From Streptomyces bambusae (GTDB lineage Bacteria > Actinomycetota > Actinomycetes > Streptomycetales > Streptomycetaceae), in contig NZ_JAJAUZ010000072.1 of assembly GCF_020532645.1 (NCBI RefSeq), positions 1 to 36,230 on the forward strand: a stretch of 36,230 nucleotides of DNA, in the 5' to 3' direction. A program made the translations under genes and the position numbers. Positions 1 to 9,233 of this stretch are shown here, piece after piece. The notes under the pieces are model-generated. The model was not told where the DNA came from. It saw nothing but the letters and a program-made list of their open reading frames with translations, and did no database searches. How positions within the stretch are numbered: position 1 is the stretch's first letter; the number at the start of each line of letters is the position of its first letter.

Positions 1-188
1 ACAGGGGCGGCGCAACAATATCGGGCCGGTCGAAGCTCGGATCATTCCACTGGTCAGCGGGATCAAGCCGCTGTCGAGGAGTGCGAGCGGGAGCGACCGG
101 GCAATGCGCGCCTTGCGCGACCGTGCTCGCGCACGTTGAGTGGGACCACATCGACAGCCGGGGGGCCGGCCGGGACAGGGGTGGGCAG
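1..188. other. Left-edge stretch, no recognisable gene
   Basis: A short reading frame open from the window edge (positions 2-139, plus strand, stop TGA at 137-139) could be the tail of a gene that starts outside the window, but its about 45 residues match no family I recognise. The rest is the leader of the next gene, with a GGGACAGGGG purine stretch just before the chosen ATG at 189. Confidence 0.3.
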
Positions 189-3100
189 ATGGGACGTCGC
201 GAGAAGGAGATCGATCCGGCAGCCGGGCCGGCCGCGGAGTTCGCCGCGGCGTTACGGGCGCTGCGTGCCGGGGCGGGCAGTCCGACCTACGCGGCGATGG
301 CGCGGCGGGCAGGGACGTACTCGGTGGCGACGCTGTCCCGTGCGGCGGCGGGCGGGCAGCTGCCGAGCCTGCCGGTGGTACTGGCGTATGTCGGGGTGTG
401 TGGAGGCGATGCCGTCGAGTGGGAGGAGCGTTGGCGTCGGGTCTCGGGCGAGCTGACTGCGAGGGCGGCGGAGGACGACCGTGAGGCCGCTCCCTACCGC
501 GGGCTGGCAAGGTTCGAACCCGGGAACCGGGACGTGTTCTTCGGGCGGGAGGAACTCGTCGGCAGCCTGGCCGCGCTCACACGGTCGCACCGTGTCGTCA
601 CGGTCTTCGGTCCGTCGGGCAGCGGCAAGTCCTCTCTGCTGCGGGCCGGTCTCGTACCCCTGCTGCAGGAACTCGATCCGGCCCCGGCTGCCGTCCGGCT
701 GCTCACGCCGGGGGCGCAGCCGCCGACGCTCCGCCAGGGGGCGCTCCTTCCGGCCGACGGACCGGGAGACACGTGGCTCATCGTCGACCAGTTCGAGGAA
801 CTGTTCACGCTGTGCACGGACGTGCGCCGACGCGAGGCCTTCGTCGACCTGCTGCTGGCGGCCGACGCGCCCGACAGTCGCATCCGCGTGATCCTCGCGG
901 TCCGAGCCGACTTCTACCCGCAGGTCCTGGGGCACGCAGGACTCGCGGCGGCGGTGGCCAGAGCGAGTCTGCCCATCGGGCCGATGAGTCGGAGCGAGCT
1001 GCGTGCCGCGATCACCGGGCCGGCAGCCGCCAGGTCGGTCGTGGTCGAGCGGGCCCTGACGTCCCGCATCATCGACGAGGTCCACAACCACCGTGCGGGC
1101 CTGCCCCTTCTCTCGCACGTCCTCCTGGAGACATGGAGGCGGCGGCGGGCCAAGCTCATGACCCTGGCCAGCTACGAAGAGGCGGGCGGTATCCAAGGGG
1201 CCGTGTCACGCAGTGCCGAGGCCTTCTACATGGACCTGACCCGTCCGCAGGCCGAAGCGGTCCGTCGCATCCTGTTGCGTCTGATCAGTCCCGGCCGAAA
1301 CGGCCTGCCGGACACGCGCCGGCCGGCACACCCCGATGAACTTGTCCAAGAGGGTCCCGTACTCGACGCCCTGGTGCGCGCCCGGCTCGTCACAGTGGAC
1401 GAGAACGCCGTCGAGCTGGCCCATGAGGCACTGATCTCGGCGTGGCCGCGCCTGGAAGGGTGGATCGAGGAGAGCCGCGACGAGCTGCGGCGCCACCGGC
1501 GGCTCACCGACGCCGCCCGGAGCTGGGAGGAACTCGGGCGGCACTCCAGCGCCCTGGCCACGCAAGCGCTGCTCGCCGCGTTCGGTGACCTCGTCTCGCC
1601 GGCGCGTGAGGGAGAACTGAACGCGGCAGAGGCGGCGTTCGTCAGGGCGAGCCTTCGGGCCCGGCGTGCGAGAGGGCACCGGCGCACCGCTCTGCGCGCG
1701 GTGCTGACCCTGTTGACGGCGGTGGCCGTGCTGGCGGGAACCGTGGCGTGGCAGCAGGACCGGGCGCAGGAGGAACGGCAGGTCCTCGACGCCGCCGTAC
1801 GCGCGGCCGCATTGGCAGAAGGACTCCGGTTCAGCGACGCGGAAACGGCTGGGCACCTCAGCGCCGCCGCATGGCGGATGGCCCGGACGCCCGAGACCCG
1901 TGCCGGGCTGTTGGCGGCCGTGAGCGAGCGCGCCCTGCCCGACTTCACGGCGCCGGCCGGTGGCCCCGCCCTGCGGAACCGGCGCGCGGCACTCGCAGCG
2001 GACGGCGCCACGGTGACCGTGCAGGCCGCCGACCGCGTCGAGCGATGGGACCTGCGCACCAGGAAGCGTCTGTTGTCCCACAGGATCCCCGGTGCTCCCC
2101 GTCCACAGCCGGTGCCCGACGAGGGCGCGGACTACGACTGGCTGGACCCGTACTTGCTTCACCTCAGCCCCCGCGGGACGCGCGTGGCCCGGGTGGCAGC
2201 TGCGGATCCGGCCCGTCCGGGAGCCGGCCGTGACACGAGGAAGACTCCCGGGCCGGTCGAGGTCAGGTCCGTGGCCACGGGTACGACGAGTGTCTTGAGG
2301 CCGGAAGCGAAAGCCGCGGAGCGGCCCGCTGTCCGGGGGCTGTCGTGGAGCGGTGACGAGCGGTTCCTCGGGATCGACCTCGGGACCCGAGCCGAGGTGT
2401 GGGACGTGGTGGGCAGGCGGCGCGTCCTCGCCGTCGCAGGTTCCCCCTTCGGGAGCGCCATCGCTCTCAGCGCAGACGGCAGCAAGGCCGCGGTCTGCGG
2501 GTCGGACGGTTTCGCGCACGTGTGGGACACGGCGGGCGGCAGGGAGGCGTATCGGGCCGCGTTGCCGAGTGATCTGGACCAGGGAAGCCGGATCTGCAGC
2601 CGGCGCGGTCTTGAGCTGAGCGCCGATGGCCGGAACCTGGCGGTCCGGACCGATGCCGGCATCCGGTTCACTTCTCTGGACGAGGAGGCCGTACTCGAAC
2701 GTCGCAAGCGTTCGGTCCTGCCGGTCGCGGCACCCTACAGCGGCACCGTCCGCCAGCCGGGAGTCACGGCCTTCGCCACGAGTGCCGACTTCCGCTTCCT
2801 GGCCACGCTGACGTCCGGATCCATCACCCTGTGGCGGACCGTCGGCCCAGGAGACCCCCTGCTCGTGCAGACCATCCCGGTGTGGGGAGACTCGCCACGC
2901 CAGCTCCGCATCGACACGCAGCAGGGCGTCGTCCGCTACCTCGGCCTCGACGGCCTCACCGTGCGCTCCGTGTCGGCGGCCGCATCGCTCAAGGCATCGT
3001 GGCGGGATCCCTGGGCGGAAACGACGTACCTCAGCCCGAACGGACAGCACGCGGTCACCCACGTACGTGAGGCAGGCGGCCGGCAGCGGATGGAGCTGCG

Positions 3101-4040
3101 GGACGTGCGCGGCGAGCGAGTCCTGGCCCGCCTCCCGGCCCCGCCCGCTGATGCGGTGCAGAGCAACTTGCTGGCCTCGTTCAGCGCGGACGGCACCCTC
3201 TTCGCCTACGGACCGTCGGTGGAGCCCGGCCGCCAGGGAAGGTTCACCGTCTGGGACACGAGAAAGCAGCACACGGCCGCGACCGTCGCATTCGCTGCCG
3301 GCGGCGAGCAGGGCCTGCTCGCGGTCCTGCCCGTGGCCGGCCCCGGCCCCGCCCTTCTGCCGCCACGGCTGTACGGAATCAGCTCCGACTCCGTGTGGGA
3401 CCTCCAACGCCGAGCCCGCGTCCACACGTTCGCGGTGCCGGAGTTCAAGTTCGCCGAAGGACCTTGGAACCCTTCAGCGGTGGAGCACCCTCAGGGGCCG
3501 CAGCTGACCCTCGGTGACGGCACGGTCATCGGCCTCGACGGGGCACGGCTCCGCCCAGCGCACGGCACTGCCGCCGGGCAGACCGCGCAGACCTGGGACG
3601 GATCCGTGACCGCGTTCGCAGACCGGCGCGGCCGGATCAGCCTGTGGAACGCACGCACCGAGACCAGGATCGGAAGCCTGCTGGCCGGATCCACGAGCGA
3701 GCCGGACGGAAACCCCGTGCGGATCGCGGTCATGGCGTTCTCCCGCGACCGCCGCATGCTGGCCACAGGAGACGACCTGGGCCGGATCCGTCTGTGGGAC
3801 GTCGCCACCCTGCGGGCACTCGGCGGGCCCATGCGGACCCCCGGCGACCCCGTCCACTCCCTCGCCTTCGCGCCCGACGGCCGGACCCTGTACACCAAAG
3901 GAACACACACCCCGGTCCAACGACTGCCACTCACGCCGGAGGTTTGGCTGTCGGAACTCTGCAAGCGGCTGGGCAAACCGCTCGACCAGGACAGGTGGCG
4001 CACCCTCATGCCGGACACCACCTACCGTCCGAGCTGCTGA
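189..4040 (+). CDS. HTH-nSTAND1 NTPase with transmembrane segment and C-terminal WD40 propeller
   Basis: This is a 1283-residue signal-transduction NTPase of the STAND class. The N-terminal about 95 residues form an Xre-like helix-turn-helix region of the kind fused to nSTAND1 proteins in Streptomyces. The NTPase follows, with Walker A GPSGSGKS at residues 141-148 and Walker B WLIVDQFEEL at 196-205. A single hydrophobic segment lies near residues 500-522, preceded by a basic cluster (RARRARGHRR), which predicts an inside N-terminus. The remaining about 740 residues hold degenerate WD repeats (many xxLWD or VWD strand ends), a likely beta-propeller scaffold outside the membrane. I chose ATG 189 because the domain begins there and a purine-rich RBS precedes it; an in-frame start at 81 would add 36 unlikely residues. 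STAND proteins act as ligand-triggered switches, some in antiviral or conflict systems. The ligand here is unknown, and no effector gene is adjacent. Confidence 0.9.
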   Translation: MGRREKEIDPAAGPAAEFAAALRALRAGAGSPTYAAMARRAGTYSVATLSRAAAGGQLPSLPVVLAYVGVCGGDAVEWEERWRRVSGELTARAAEDDREAAPYRGLARFEPGNRDVFFGREELVGSLAALTRSHRVVTVFGPSGSGKSSLLRAGLVPLLQELDPAPAAVRLLTPGAQPPTLRQGALLPADGPGDTWLIVDQFEELFTLCTDVRRREAFVDLLLAADAPDSRIRVILAVRADFYPQVLGHAGLAAAVARASLPIGPMSRSELRAAITGPAAARSVVVERALTSRIIDEVHNHRAGLPLLSHVLLETWRRRRAKLMTLASYEEAGGIQGAVSRSAEAFYMDLTRPQAEAVRRILLRLISPGRNGLPDTRRPAHPDELVQEGPVLDALVRARLVTVDENAVELAHEALISAWPRLEGWIEESRDELRRHRRLTDAARSWEELGRHSSALATQALLAAFGDLVSPAREGELNAAEAAFVRASLRARRARGHRRTALRAVLTLLTAVAVLAGTVAWQQDRAQEERQVLDAAVRAAALAEGLRFSDAETAGHLSAAAWRMARTPETRAGLLAAVSERALPDFTAPAGGPALRNRRAALAADGATVTVQAADRVERWDLRTRKRLLSHRIPGAPRPQPVPDEGADYDWLDPYLLHLSPRGTRVARVAAADPARPGAGRDTRKTPGPVEVRSVATGTTSVLRPEAKAAERPAVRGLSWSGDERFLGIDLGTRAEVWDVVGRRRVLAVAGSPFGSAIALSADGSKAAVCGSDGFAHVWDTAGGREAYRAALPSDLDQGSRICSRRGLELSADGRNLAVRTDAGIRFTSLDEEAVLERRKRSVLPVAAPYSGTVRQPGVTAFATSADFRFLATLTSGSITLWRTVGPGDPLLVQTIPVWGDSPRQLRIDTQQGVVRYLGLDGLTVRSVSAAASLKASWRDPWAETTYLSPNGQHAVTHVREAGGRQRMELRDVRGERVLARLPAPPADAVQSNLLASFSADGTLFAYGPSVEPGRQGRFTVWDTRKQHTAATVAFAAGGEQGLLAVLPVAGPGPALLPPRLYGISSDSVWDLQRRARVHTFAVPEFKFAEGPWNPSAVEHPQGPQLTLGDGTVIGLDGARLRPAHGTAAGQTAQTWDGSVTAFADRRGRISLWNARTETRIGSLLAGSTSEPDGNPVRIAVMAFSRDRRMLATGDDLGRIRLWDVATLRALGGPMRTPGDPVHSLAFAPDGRTLYTKGTHTPVQRLPLTPEVWLSELCKRLGKPLDQDRWRTLMPDTTYRPSC

Positions 4041-4265
4041 GCAGTCGTCGCCCTCCCGGTCTCTGCCCGGCAGCGCCCACCAGGCTGCCCGCTCCCACAC
4101 CGATACCCGCAGCCGGGGCCCGCCCCCGGAATTGCCCGGGGGGAGTCACGAAGTCACCTTCGATGACGCAGTGCGCAACCTTCGCAGCGCGCAGAAGCGC
4201 CGGATCGGAGAAGCCGACTGCACCTGCGCCGCCTGCAGGATCCGGCCTCGTCTGGTTTGACCCGG
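4041..4265. other. Intergenic region with possible small gene tail
   Basis: Between the WD40 protein and the RidA-like gene there is no convincing complete gene. A plus-strand frame ending with TGA at 4258-4260 reads like a short protein tail with a CTCAAC cysteine cluster, but it has no clear start and no recognised family. It may be a remnant. Confidence 0.25.
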
Positions 4266-4673
4266 TCAGGCGACGACGGCTGTGGCCTCGACTTCGGCGA
4301 GGTGTTCGGGGATGTCGAGTGCCGCCACGCCGATCAGGGTGGCCGGCGGCCGGGGGACGGCGCCCAGCGCCGCCGACGCCCGGGCGATGCCGTCCATGAG
4401 CAGGGGCATCTTGTCGGGCGTCCAGTCGACGACGTAGACGGTCAGCTTGACCACGTCGTCGAACGAGGCGCCCGCGCCTGCGAGGGCGGTGGCCACGTTG
4501 AGGTAGCACCGCTCGACCTGCGCCGCCAGGTCGCCGATGCCGACGGTGATGCCGTCGGCATCCCAGGCGACTTGTCCGGCGACGTAGACCGTGGTCGATC
4601 CCGTGGCCACCGAGACCTGCCGGTAGGCGTCGATCGCGGGCAATCCGTCGGGGTCGATCAGTGTGACCGGCAT
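4266..4673 (-). CDS. RidA (YjgF/YER057c/UK114) family protein lacking the catalytic arginine
   Basis: 135 residues, the usual RidA length, with the family core (YVAGQVAWDADG, then VVKLTVYVVDW, ending AEVEATAVV). Typical RidA proteins hydrolyse reactive enamines and imines made by PLP enzymes. Aligning the C-terminal block with E. coli RidA (PARSCVEVARL against PPATLIGVAAL) puts alanine where Arg105, needed for imine deamination, should be. This copy probably belongs to a Rid subfamily with another activity. The ATG is preceded by AGGAG. It is divergent from an HxlR regulator, whose likely target it is. Family assignment is secure; the substrate is unknown. Confidence 0.9.
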   Translation of the reverse strand: MPVTLIDPDGLPAIDAYRQVSVATGSTTVYVAGQVAWDADGITVGIGDLAAQVERCYLNVATALAGAGASFDDVVKLTVYVVDWTPDKMPLLMDGIARASAALGAVPRPPATLIGVAALDIPEHLAEVEATAVVA

Positions 4674-4772
4674 GGTTCTGCTCCTCGTGCTCTCTTGTGG
4701 TTACCCAGTCACCGTAGGAGAGTGGGCAACGACGTGGAAGAACGCACTTTTCGGAAACTGGGGAACCACAAG

Positions 4773-5162
4773 GTGAGCAAGCAGGTCAACGGCCCGCGAG
4801 CGGCTCAGGACGACGCCGACGTGACACGGGCGGACTCCCTGGGACGCGAGATCTTCTCGGACATCGCCAACAAATGGGCGCTGCTGATCATCGAAACGGT
4901 GGGAGAGCGGACCCTGCGCTTCACCGAACTGCGCGGCGAGGTCGACGGGATCAGCCACAAGATGCTCACGCAGAACCTGCGAATGCTGGAACGCAACGGC
5001 CTCGTGACGCGGACGGTGCACCCCACGGTTCCCCCGCGCGTCGAGTACGCCCTCACCGAACCCGGCCACGCTCTGCGGGCGACCGTGGACTCGATGTGCG
5101 ACTGGACCCACCGCCACCTCTCAGCCATCGAAGCAGCACGCCACCGCTACGACCGCGCCTGA
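4773..5162 (+). CDS. HxlR-family winged-helix transcriptional regulator
   Basis: A 129-residue regulator from GTG 4773. It carries the HxlR core: a leading helix ending NKWALLIIETV, then RFTELRGEVDGISHKMLTQNLRMLERNGLVTR as recognition helix and start of the wing, and YALTEPGHAL near the C-terminus. HxlR proteins bind as dimers upstream of neighbouring redox or aldehyde/quinone stress genes. It lacks the Cys found before the first helix in many redox-sensing members. Starts at 4722 and 4734 are in frame; I prefer 4773 because a GGGGAA stretch sits about 8 bases upstream, while the AGGAG at 4716-4720 is badly spaced for the others. The start is uncertain. It probably controls the divergent RidA-like gene through the roughly 100-base shared region. 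Confidence 0.85.
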   Translation: MSKQVNGPRAAQDDADVTRADSLGREIFSDIANKWALLIIETVGERTLRFTELRGEVDGISHKMLTQNLRMLERNGLVTRTVHPTVPPRVEYALTEPGHALRATVDSMCDWTHRHLSAIEAARHRYDRA

Positions 5163-5356
5163 CACAGCCGTCTCAGCCGGCACGGCAACGAGCCGGCTGC
5201 GAAGGGCGCTCGGCCGGTACGCGTCCGTGAGGTTCTGCCGGGCCCCACCACTGCCCCCCACCCGTTCCGGGTGACCGGTGAAGGCCGCCGGTCTCTCAGG
5301 AGCCTCGGGCCGGTAGGTACCGGGTCCTTGGCCGGACCGGGCCGGGGCGGGGCGGG

Positions 5357-8059
5357 CTACACGCTCGCGTCGGTGCCGTTCGCTTCCAGGGCTGCCCGGC
5401 CCGCCTCCAGCCGGGCGATCGGGACGCGGAAGGGCGAGCAGGAGACGTAGTCCAGTCCGGCCCGGTGGAAGAAGTGGACCGATGCGGGATCCCCTCCGTG
5501 CTCCCCGCACACGCCGATCTTCAGGTCCGGGCGGGCGGCCCGGCCTTCCTCGACTGCGATCCGTACCAGCCGGCCGACGCCGTCACGGTCGATCGTCTCG
5601 AACGGGGAGACGGGGAAGATCCCCTTGTCCAGGTACGCGGAGAAGAACGCGGCTTCGGCGTCGTCGCGGGAGGAGCCCCACGTGGTCTGTGTCAGGTCGT
5701 TCGTACCGAAGGAGAAGAACGCCGCCTCCTTCGCGATCCGGCCGGCGGTGAGAGCCGCCCTGGGCAGTTCGATCATGGTTCCCACCGGGCAGGTGGCGTC
5801 GATGCCCGCTTCCTGCGAAACCTGTGCCAGGACCCGGTCGACTTCCTCGCGTACGAGGTGGAACTCCTCGACCGCATCCACCAAGGGGACCATGATCTCC
5901 GCCCGGGGATCGCCGCCGGCCCGCCTGCGCGCCACGACGGCCTCGGCAAGGGCCCGTACCTGCATGGCCACCAGCCCCGGCACAACCAGCCCCAGGCGCA
6001 CGCCGCGCAGGCCGAGCATCGGGTTCTGCTCGTGCATGCGCGTGACGGCCGCCAGGAGTTCGGTGTCGTGCGGATCGACCGGTGTGCCGAGCGCTTCGCC
6101 GCGTGCGAGACGGACGGCGAGCTCCGTGCGGTCCGGCAGGAACTCGTGCAGCGGCGGGTCGAGCAGCCGGACGGTGACCGGCAGGCCGTCCATCGCTTCG
6201 AGGATGCCGGTGAAGTCCTGCCTCTGGAGCGGCAGCAGGGCCGCGAGCGCCGCCTCGCGTTCGCTGTCGCCGTGCGCGAGGATCATCGCCTCGACGAGAG
6301 GACGCCGGTCGCCGAGGAACATGTGCTCCGTACGGCACAGGCCGATGCCCTGGGCGCCGAAGCGGCGTGCGCGGGCCGCGTCCTCGGGAGTGTCGGCGTT
6401 CGCCCGGACCTCCAGACGCCGCACGGCGTCCGCCTGCCGAACGAGCCGGTGGACGTCGCGCACCGGCTGCGCGGCCGTGTCGTCCGCCGGCAGCACGCCG
6501 CCCGCCTCGAAGTACCGCATGACGTCGGAGTCGACCAGGGGTACGGCGCCGAGGCGCACCACGCCCTCGGACCCGTCGACGGAGACGACCGTGCCTTCGC
6601 GGACTGTCACGCCGCCGGCGCCGAAGTGCCGCTCCCGGGTGTCCACGACGATGTCCTCGGCGCCGCAGACGCACACCTTGCCCATGCCGCGTGCGACGAC
6701 CGCGGCGTGGCTGGTCTTGCCGCCACGGCTGGTGAGCACCGCCTGGGCGGCGACCATGCCCGGCAGGTCGTCGGGCGTCGTCTCCTGCCGTACGAGCACG
6801 ACCTTCTCCCCGGTTGCCGTCCTGCGGACCGCTTCCGCGGAGTCGAACACCACGGCACCCACGGCCGCTCCCGGTGAGGCCGGCACGCCCCGCGCGATGA
6901 CCTGGCTCGGGTCCGTGGTGGCGAAGCGGGGGAACATCAGCCGTGCGAGCGCGTCGCCGCCGACCCGGCCCAGTGCCTCCCGCTCGCTGATGACTCCTTC
7001 GTCGGCGAGCTGGGCGGCGATGGCGAAGGCGGCCTGGGCGGTGCGCTTGCCGACGCGGGTCTGGAGCATCCACAGGGTGCCGCGTTCGATGGTGAACTCG
7101 ATGTCGCACAAGTCGCGGTAGTGGGACTCCAGTTGCTCCATGTGGCCGCGCAGCCGCTGGTACGACGCGGGGTCGAGACCGGCCAACTCCTCGAGGGGCA
7201 TGGTGTTGCGGAGACCGGCGACGACGTCCTCGCCCTGGGCTTCGGGCAGGTAGTCGCCGTAGATGCCCGGCCGGCCGGTTGCCGGGTCCCGGGTGAAGGC
7301 GACACCGCTGCCGGAGTCCGGGCCGAGATTGCCGAAGACCATGGTCTGGATGGTGACCGCGGTTCCGAGGTCGTCCGGGATGTGCTCGCGTCGACGGTAG
7401 AGGCGTGCGCGCTCGCCGTTCCACGAGGCGAAGACGGCAAGGACCGAACGCCGCAGTTGCTCGGACGGATCCTGCGGGAATTCCTCCCCGGTTCGCTCCT
7501 TGATCAGGTCCTTGAACGTTTCGACGATCCGGATGAGGTCACAGGTGTCCAACTGCGTGTCGTCGCCGCGGTCGTGCTGCTCCCTGACTGCGGCGAGTGC
7601 AGCCTCGAAGAGGGAGCTGTCCACGCCCATGACCGTACTGCCGAACATCTGCACGAGACGCCGGTAGGAGTCCCAGGCGAAGCGTTCGCGCTCGGGATTC
7701 TTGGCCAGGCCCAGGACCGAGAGATCGTTCAGTCCGATGTCGAGGACGGTCTCCATCATCCCCGGCATCGAGAACTTCGCCCCCGAGCGGACGGAGAGGA
7801 GCAGGGGGTCGTCCGCCTGTCCGAGTCGCTTCCCGGCCACTCGTTCCAGCGCCGCGAGATGCTCGGCGATCTGCCGGTCGAGTCCGGCCGGGGGCCGCCC
7901 CGTGGTGAGGAAGGTCCGGCAGGCTTCGGTGGTGATGGTGAAGCCGGGCGGCACGGGAAGACCCATGCGCGCCATCTCCGCGAGGTTCGCTCCCTTGCCT
8001 CCCAGGAGACCGGCCATGTCCCGGCTGCCCTCGGAGAAGTCGTACACATAGGTGGTCAT
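5357..8059 (-). CDS. ppdK: Pyruvate, phosphate dikinase
   Basis: A full-length 900-residue PPDK interconverting pyruvate, ATP and Pi with PEP, AMP and PPi. The N-terminal ATP-grasp region begins YVYDFSEGS and LLGGKGANLAEM. The phosphohistidine swivelling domain has GGKTSHAAVVARGMG with the catalytic His at residue 451. The C-terminal PEP/pyruvate barrel ends with VCGEHGGDP, the active-site Cys at residue 851, and SCSPFRVPIARLEAG. The frame is open far upstream, but homology begins at ATG 8059. It lies 74 bases downstream of a universal stress protein gene on the same strand, so they are likely co-transcribed. PPDK also sits next to universal stress proteins in the S. coelicolor OsdR region, which supports a role in PEP/pyruvate balance under energy limitation. 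Confidence 0.97.
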   Translation of the reverse strand: MTTYVYDFSEGSRDMAGLLGGKGANLAEMARMGLPVPPGFTITTEACRTFLTTGRPPAGLDRQIAEHLAALERVAGKRLGQADDPLLLSVRSGAKFSMPGMMETVLDIGLNDLSVLGLAKNPERERFAWDSYRRLVQMFGSTVMGVDSSLFEAALAAVREQHDRGDDTQLDTCDLIRIVETFKDLIKERTGEEFPQDPSEQLRRSVLAVFASWNGERARLYRRREHIPDDLGTAVTIQTMVFGNLGPDSGSGVAFTRDPATGRPGIYGDYLPEAQGEDVVAGLRNTMPLEELAGLDPASYQRLRGHMEQLESHYRDLCDIEFTIERGTLWMLQTRVGKRTAQAAFAIAAQLADEGVISEREALGRVGGDALARLMFPRFATTDPSQVIARGVPASPGAAVGAVVFDSAEAVRRTATGEKVVLVRQETTPDDLPGMVAAQAVLTSRGGKTSHAAVVARGMGKVCVCGAEDIVVDTRERHFGAGGVTVREGTVVSVDGSEGVVRLGAVPLVDSDVMRYFEAGGVLPADDTAAQPVRDVHRLVRQADAVRRLEVRANADTPEDAARARRFGAQGIGLCRTEHMFLGDRRPLVEAMILAHGDSEREAALAALLPLQRQDFTGILEAMDGLPVTVRLLDPPLHEFLPDRTELAVRLARGEALGTPVDPHDTELLAAVTRMHEQNPMLGLRGVRLGLVVPGLVAMQVRALAEAVVARRRAGGDPRAEIMVPLVDAVEEFHLVREEVDRVLAQVSQEAGIDATCPVGTMIELPRAALTAGRIAKEAAFFSFGTNDLTQTTWGSSRDDAEAAFFSAYLDKGIFPVSPFETIDRDGVGRLVRIAVEEGRAARPDLKIGVCGEHGGDPASVHFFHRAGLDYVSCSPFRVPIARLEAGRAALEANGTDASV

Positions 8060-8133
8060 GGCTGCTCGCCAGTCCTTTCGGTGGGTGCCCGGTCCCGGGA
8101 GGCTCGGCGGCCGGGAGCGGTCGGTACGGTCGG

Positions 8134-9006
8134 TCAGTCGTGCGGCACGACCGCCACGGGAGCCGGGCAGTGGTGGACGACGGCATGGGTGACGGCCCCG
8201 ATGTGCGTACCGAGGCGCGCACGCCGGTTCCTGCGGCCCACCACGACCAGCCGGGCTCTCCGCGCGGCTTCGACGAGGTCCTGGGCCGGCCGGCCCTGGC
8301 GGCACTCGCGGACAACGGCCACGCCCGGGTATGTGTCCGTCCAGGGGGACAGCGCTGCGTCGAGCGCCCGCCGCGCGTCCTGTGCGACCTCCGCCGAGAT
8401 CAGCTGCTGTACGGCGCCCAGCTCGGCGCCGTAGAGCGCCGGAGCAGCCCAGGTGTGCAGGACCCGCAGGACACAGCCGTACCGGTCGGCCGCCGCGAAG
8501 CCGAAGGCGAGCACCTCGTCGCCGGGTGCGGACACGTCCAGTCCGACCACGACCTCTCCGGCCGGTGCGTCTTCCGCGGCCGCCGGGGGGTCGTGCGGGC
8601 GGACCAGGACGACGGGGCGGCGGGTGCGGGCGAGGACGGCCAGCGAGACGGACCCGGCGAAGAAGCCGGCCAGTCCGCCCAGGCCGCGGGAGCCGAGCAC
8701 CAGCAGCTCCGCCTCGTCCGCGGCTGCGCACAGCTCCTCCACCGGGTCCCCGCCGGTCCACTGCGTCTCGGTCGCCAGACCCGGGTGGCGCCGGATCAGT
8801 CGCCTCTCCGCCGTGTCGAGCGCCCGCTCACCCCACCCCCGGGCGGTCGCGGGATCCCACCGGCGCGTGCGCGGGTCGTCGTCCTCGCTCCGGATCCGGA
8901 GCAGCCTCAGCGGCACCGCACGGCACACCGCCTCCCGGGCAGCCCAGTCCCTGGCGGCGAGGCTTTCAGGCGACCCGTCGAAGCCGACGGTGACGGTGCG
9001 GGACAT
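8134..9006 (-). CDS. Universal stress protein, tandem UspA domains
   Basis: 290 residues with two UspA folds (about 1-145 and 150-290). The first has the ATP-binding signature GSRGLGGLAGFFAGSVS; the second has only a degenerate version (GRRNRRARLGTHIGAVTHAV). Tandem universal stress proteins of this type are core members of DevR/OsdR dormancy regulons in actinobacteria. ATG 9006 has a perfect GGAGGAG RBS. It is followed by ppdK and lies downstream of the response regulator gene, separated by a terminator-like hairpin and a palindrome that may be its operator. It is a paralogue of the protein encoded at 16535-17452. Confidence 0.93.
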   Translation of the reverse strand: MSRTVTVGFDGSPESLAARDWAAREAVCRAVPLRLLRIRSEDDDPRTRRWDPATARGWGERALDTAERRLIRRHPGLATETQWTGGDPVEELCAAADEAELLVLGSRGLGGLAGFFAGSVSLAVLARTRRPVVLVRPHDPPAAAEDAPAGEVVVGLDVSAPGDEVLAFGFAAADRYGCVLRVLHTWAAPALYGAELGAVQQLISAEVAQDARRALDAALSPWTDTYPGVAVVRECRQGRPAQDLVEAARRARLVVVGRRNRRARLGTHIGAVTHAVVHHCPAPVAVVPHD

Positions 9007-9075
9007 GAACGGCTCCTCCGGAGAACGGCGACATGGCTCCCCCTCCACAGTCGCCCGCCACGGCACTGCCGCAGA

Positions 9076-9111
9076 GGGGCCACAGGTCCCTCCCGCGGGA
9101 CCTGTGGGCCC
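9076..9111. promoter_or_regulatory. Palindrome upstream of usp, candidate DevR/OsdR operator
   Basis: An inverted repeat with 11 perfect base pairs (CCACAGGTCCC pairing with GGGACCTGTGG), a mismatch and three more pairs around a six-base loop. It lies 70-105 bases upstream of the usp start. Each arm contains a GGGCC/GGTCC-like half-site, resembling the 14-bp boxes near other genes of this island. It could alternatively be part of a terminator for the response regulator gene. Confidence 0.5.
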
Positions 9112-9153
9112 GCAGTACCGCAGCCCGGCCGGTCTCCCCTGCCGACATGCTGA

Positions 9154-9196
9154 AACGGTCCTGCCCGGCGCACCGAGGACGCCGGGCAGGACCGTT
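9154..9196 (-). terminator. Terminator-like hairpin after the response regulator gene
   Basis: A 17-bp perfect stem (AACGGTCCTGCCCGGCG with its complement) and a nine-base loop, starting 38 bases past the stop codon of the response regulator gene. There is no U-tract, as is common in Streptomyces terminators. It would separate that transcript from the usp-ppdK unit. Confidence 0.7.
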
Positions 9197-9233
9197 CAGC
9201 CGGTTCGAGGGAACGTCCGTTCCCCGACGCCTG

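Noticed and set aside
1206..3425. Long minus-strand open frame (739 codons) opposite the WD40 gene
   Set aside because: It is an antisense frame kept open by GC-rich codons, with no domain and arginine/glycine/proline-rich sequence.
5465..6877. Plus-strand open frame opposite ppdK
   Set aside because: It mirrors the well-supported PPDK frame on the other strand and carries no recognisable motif.
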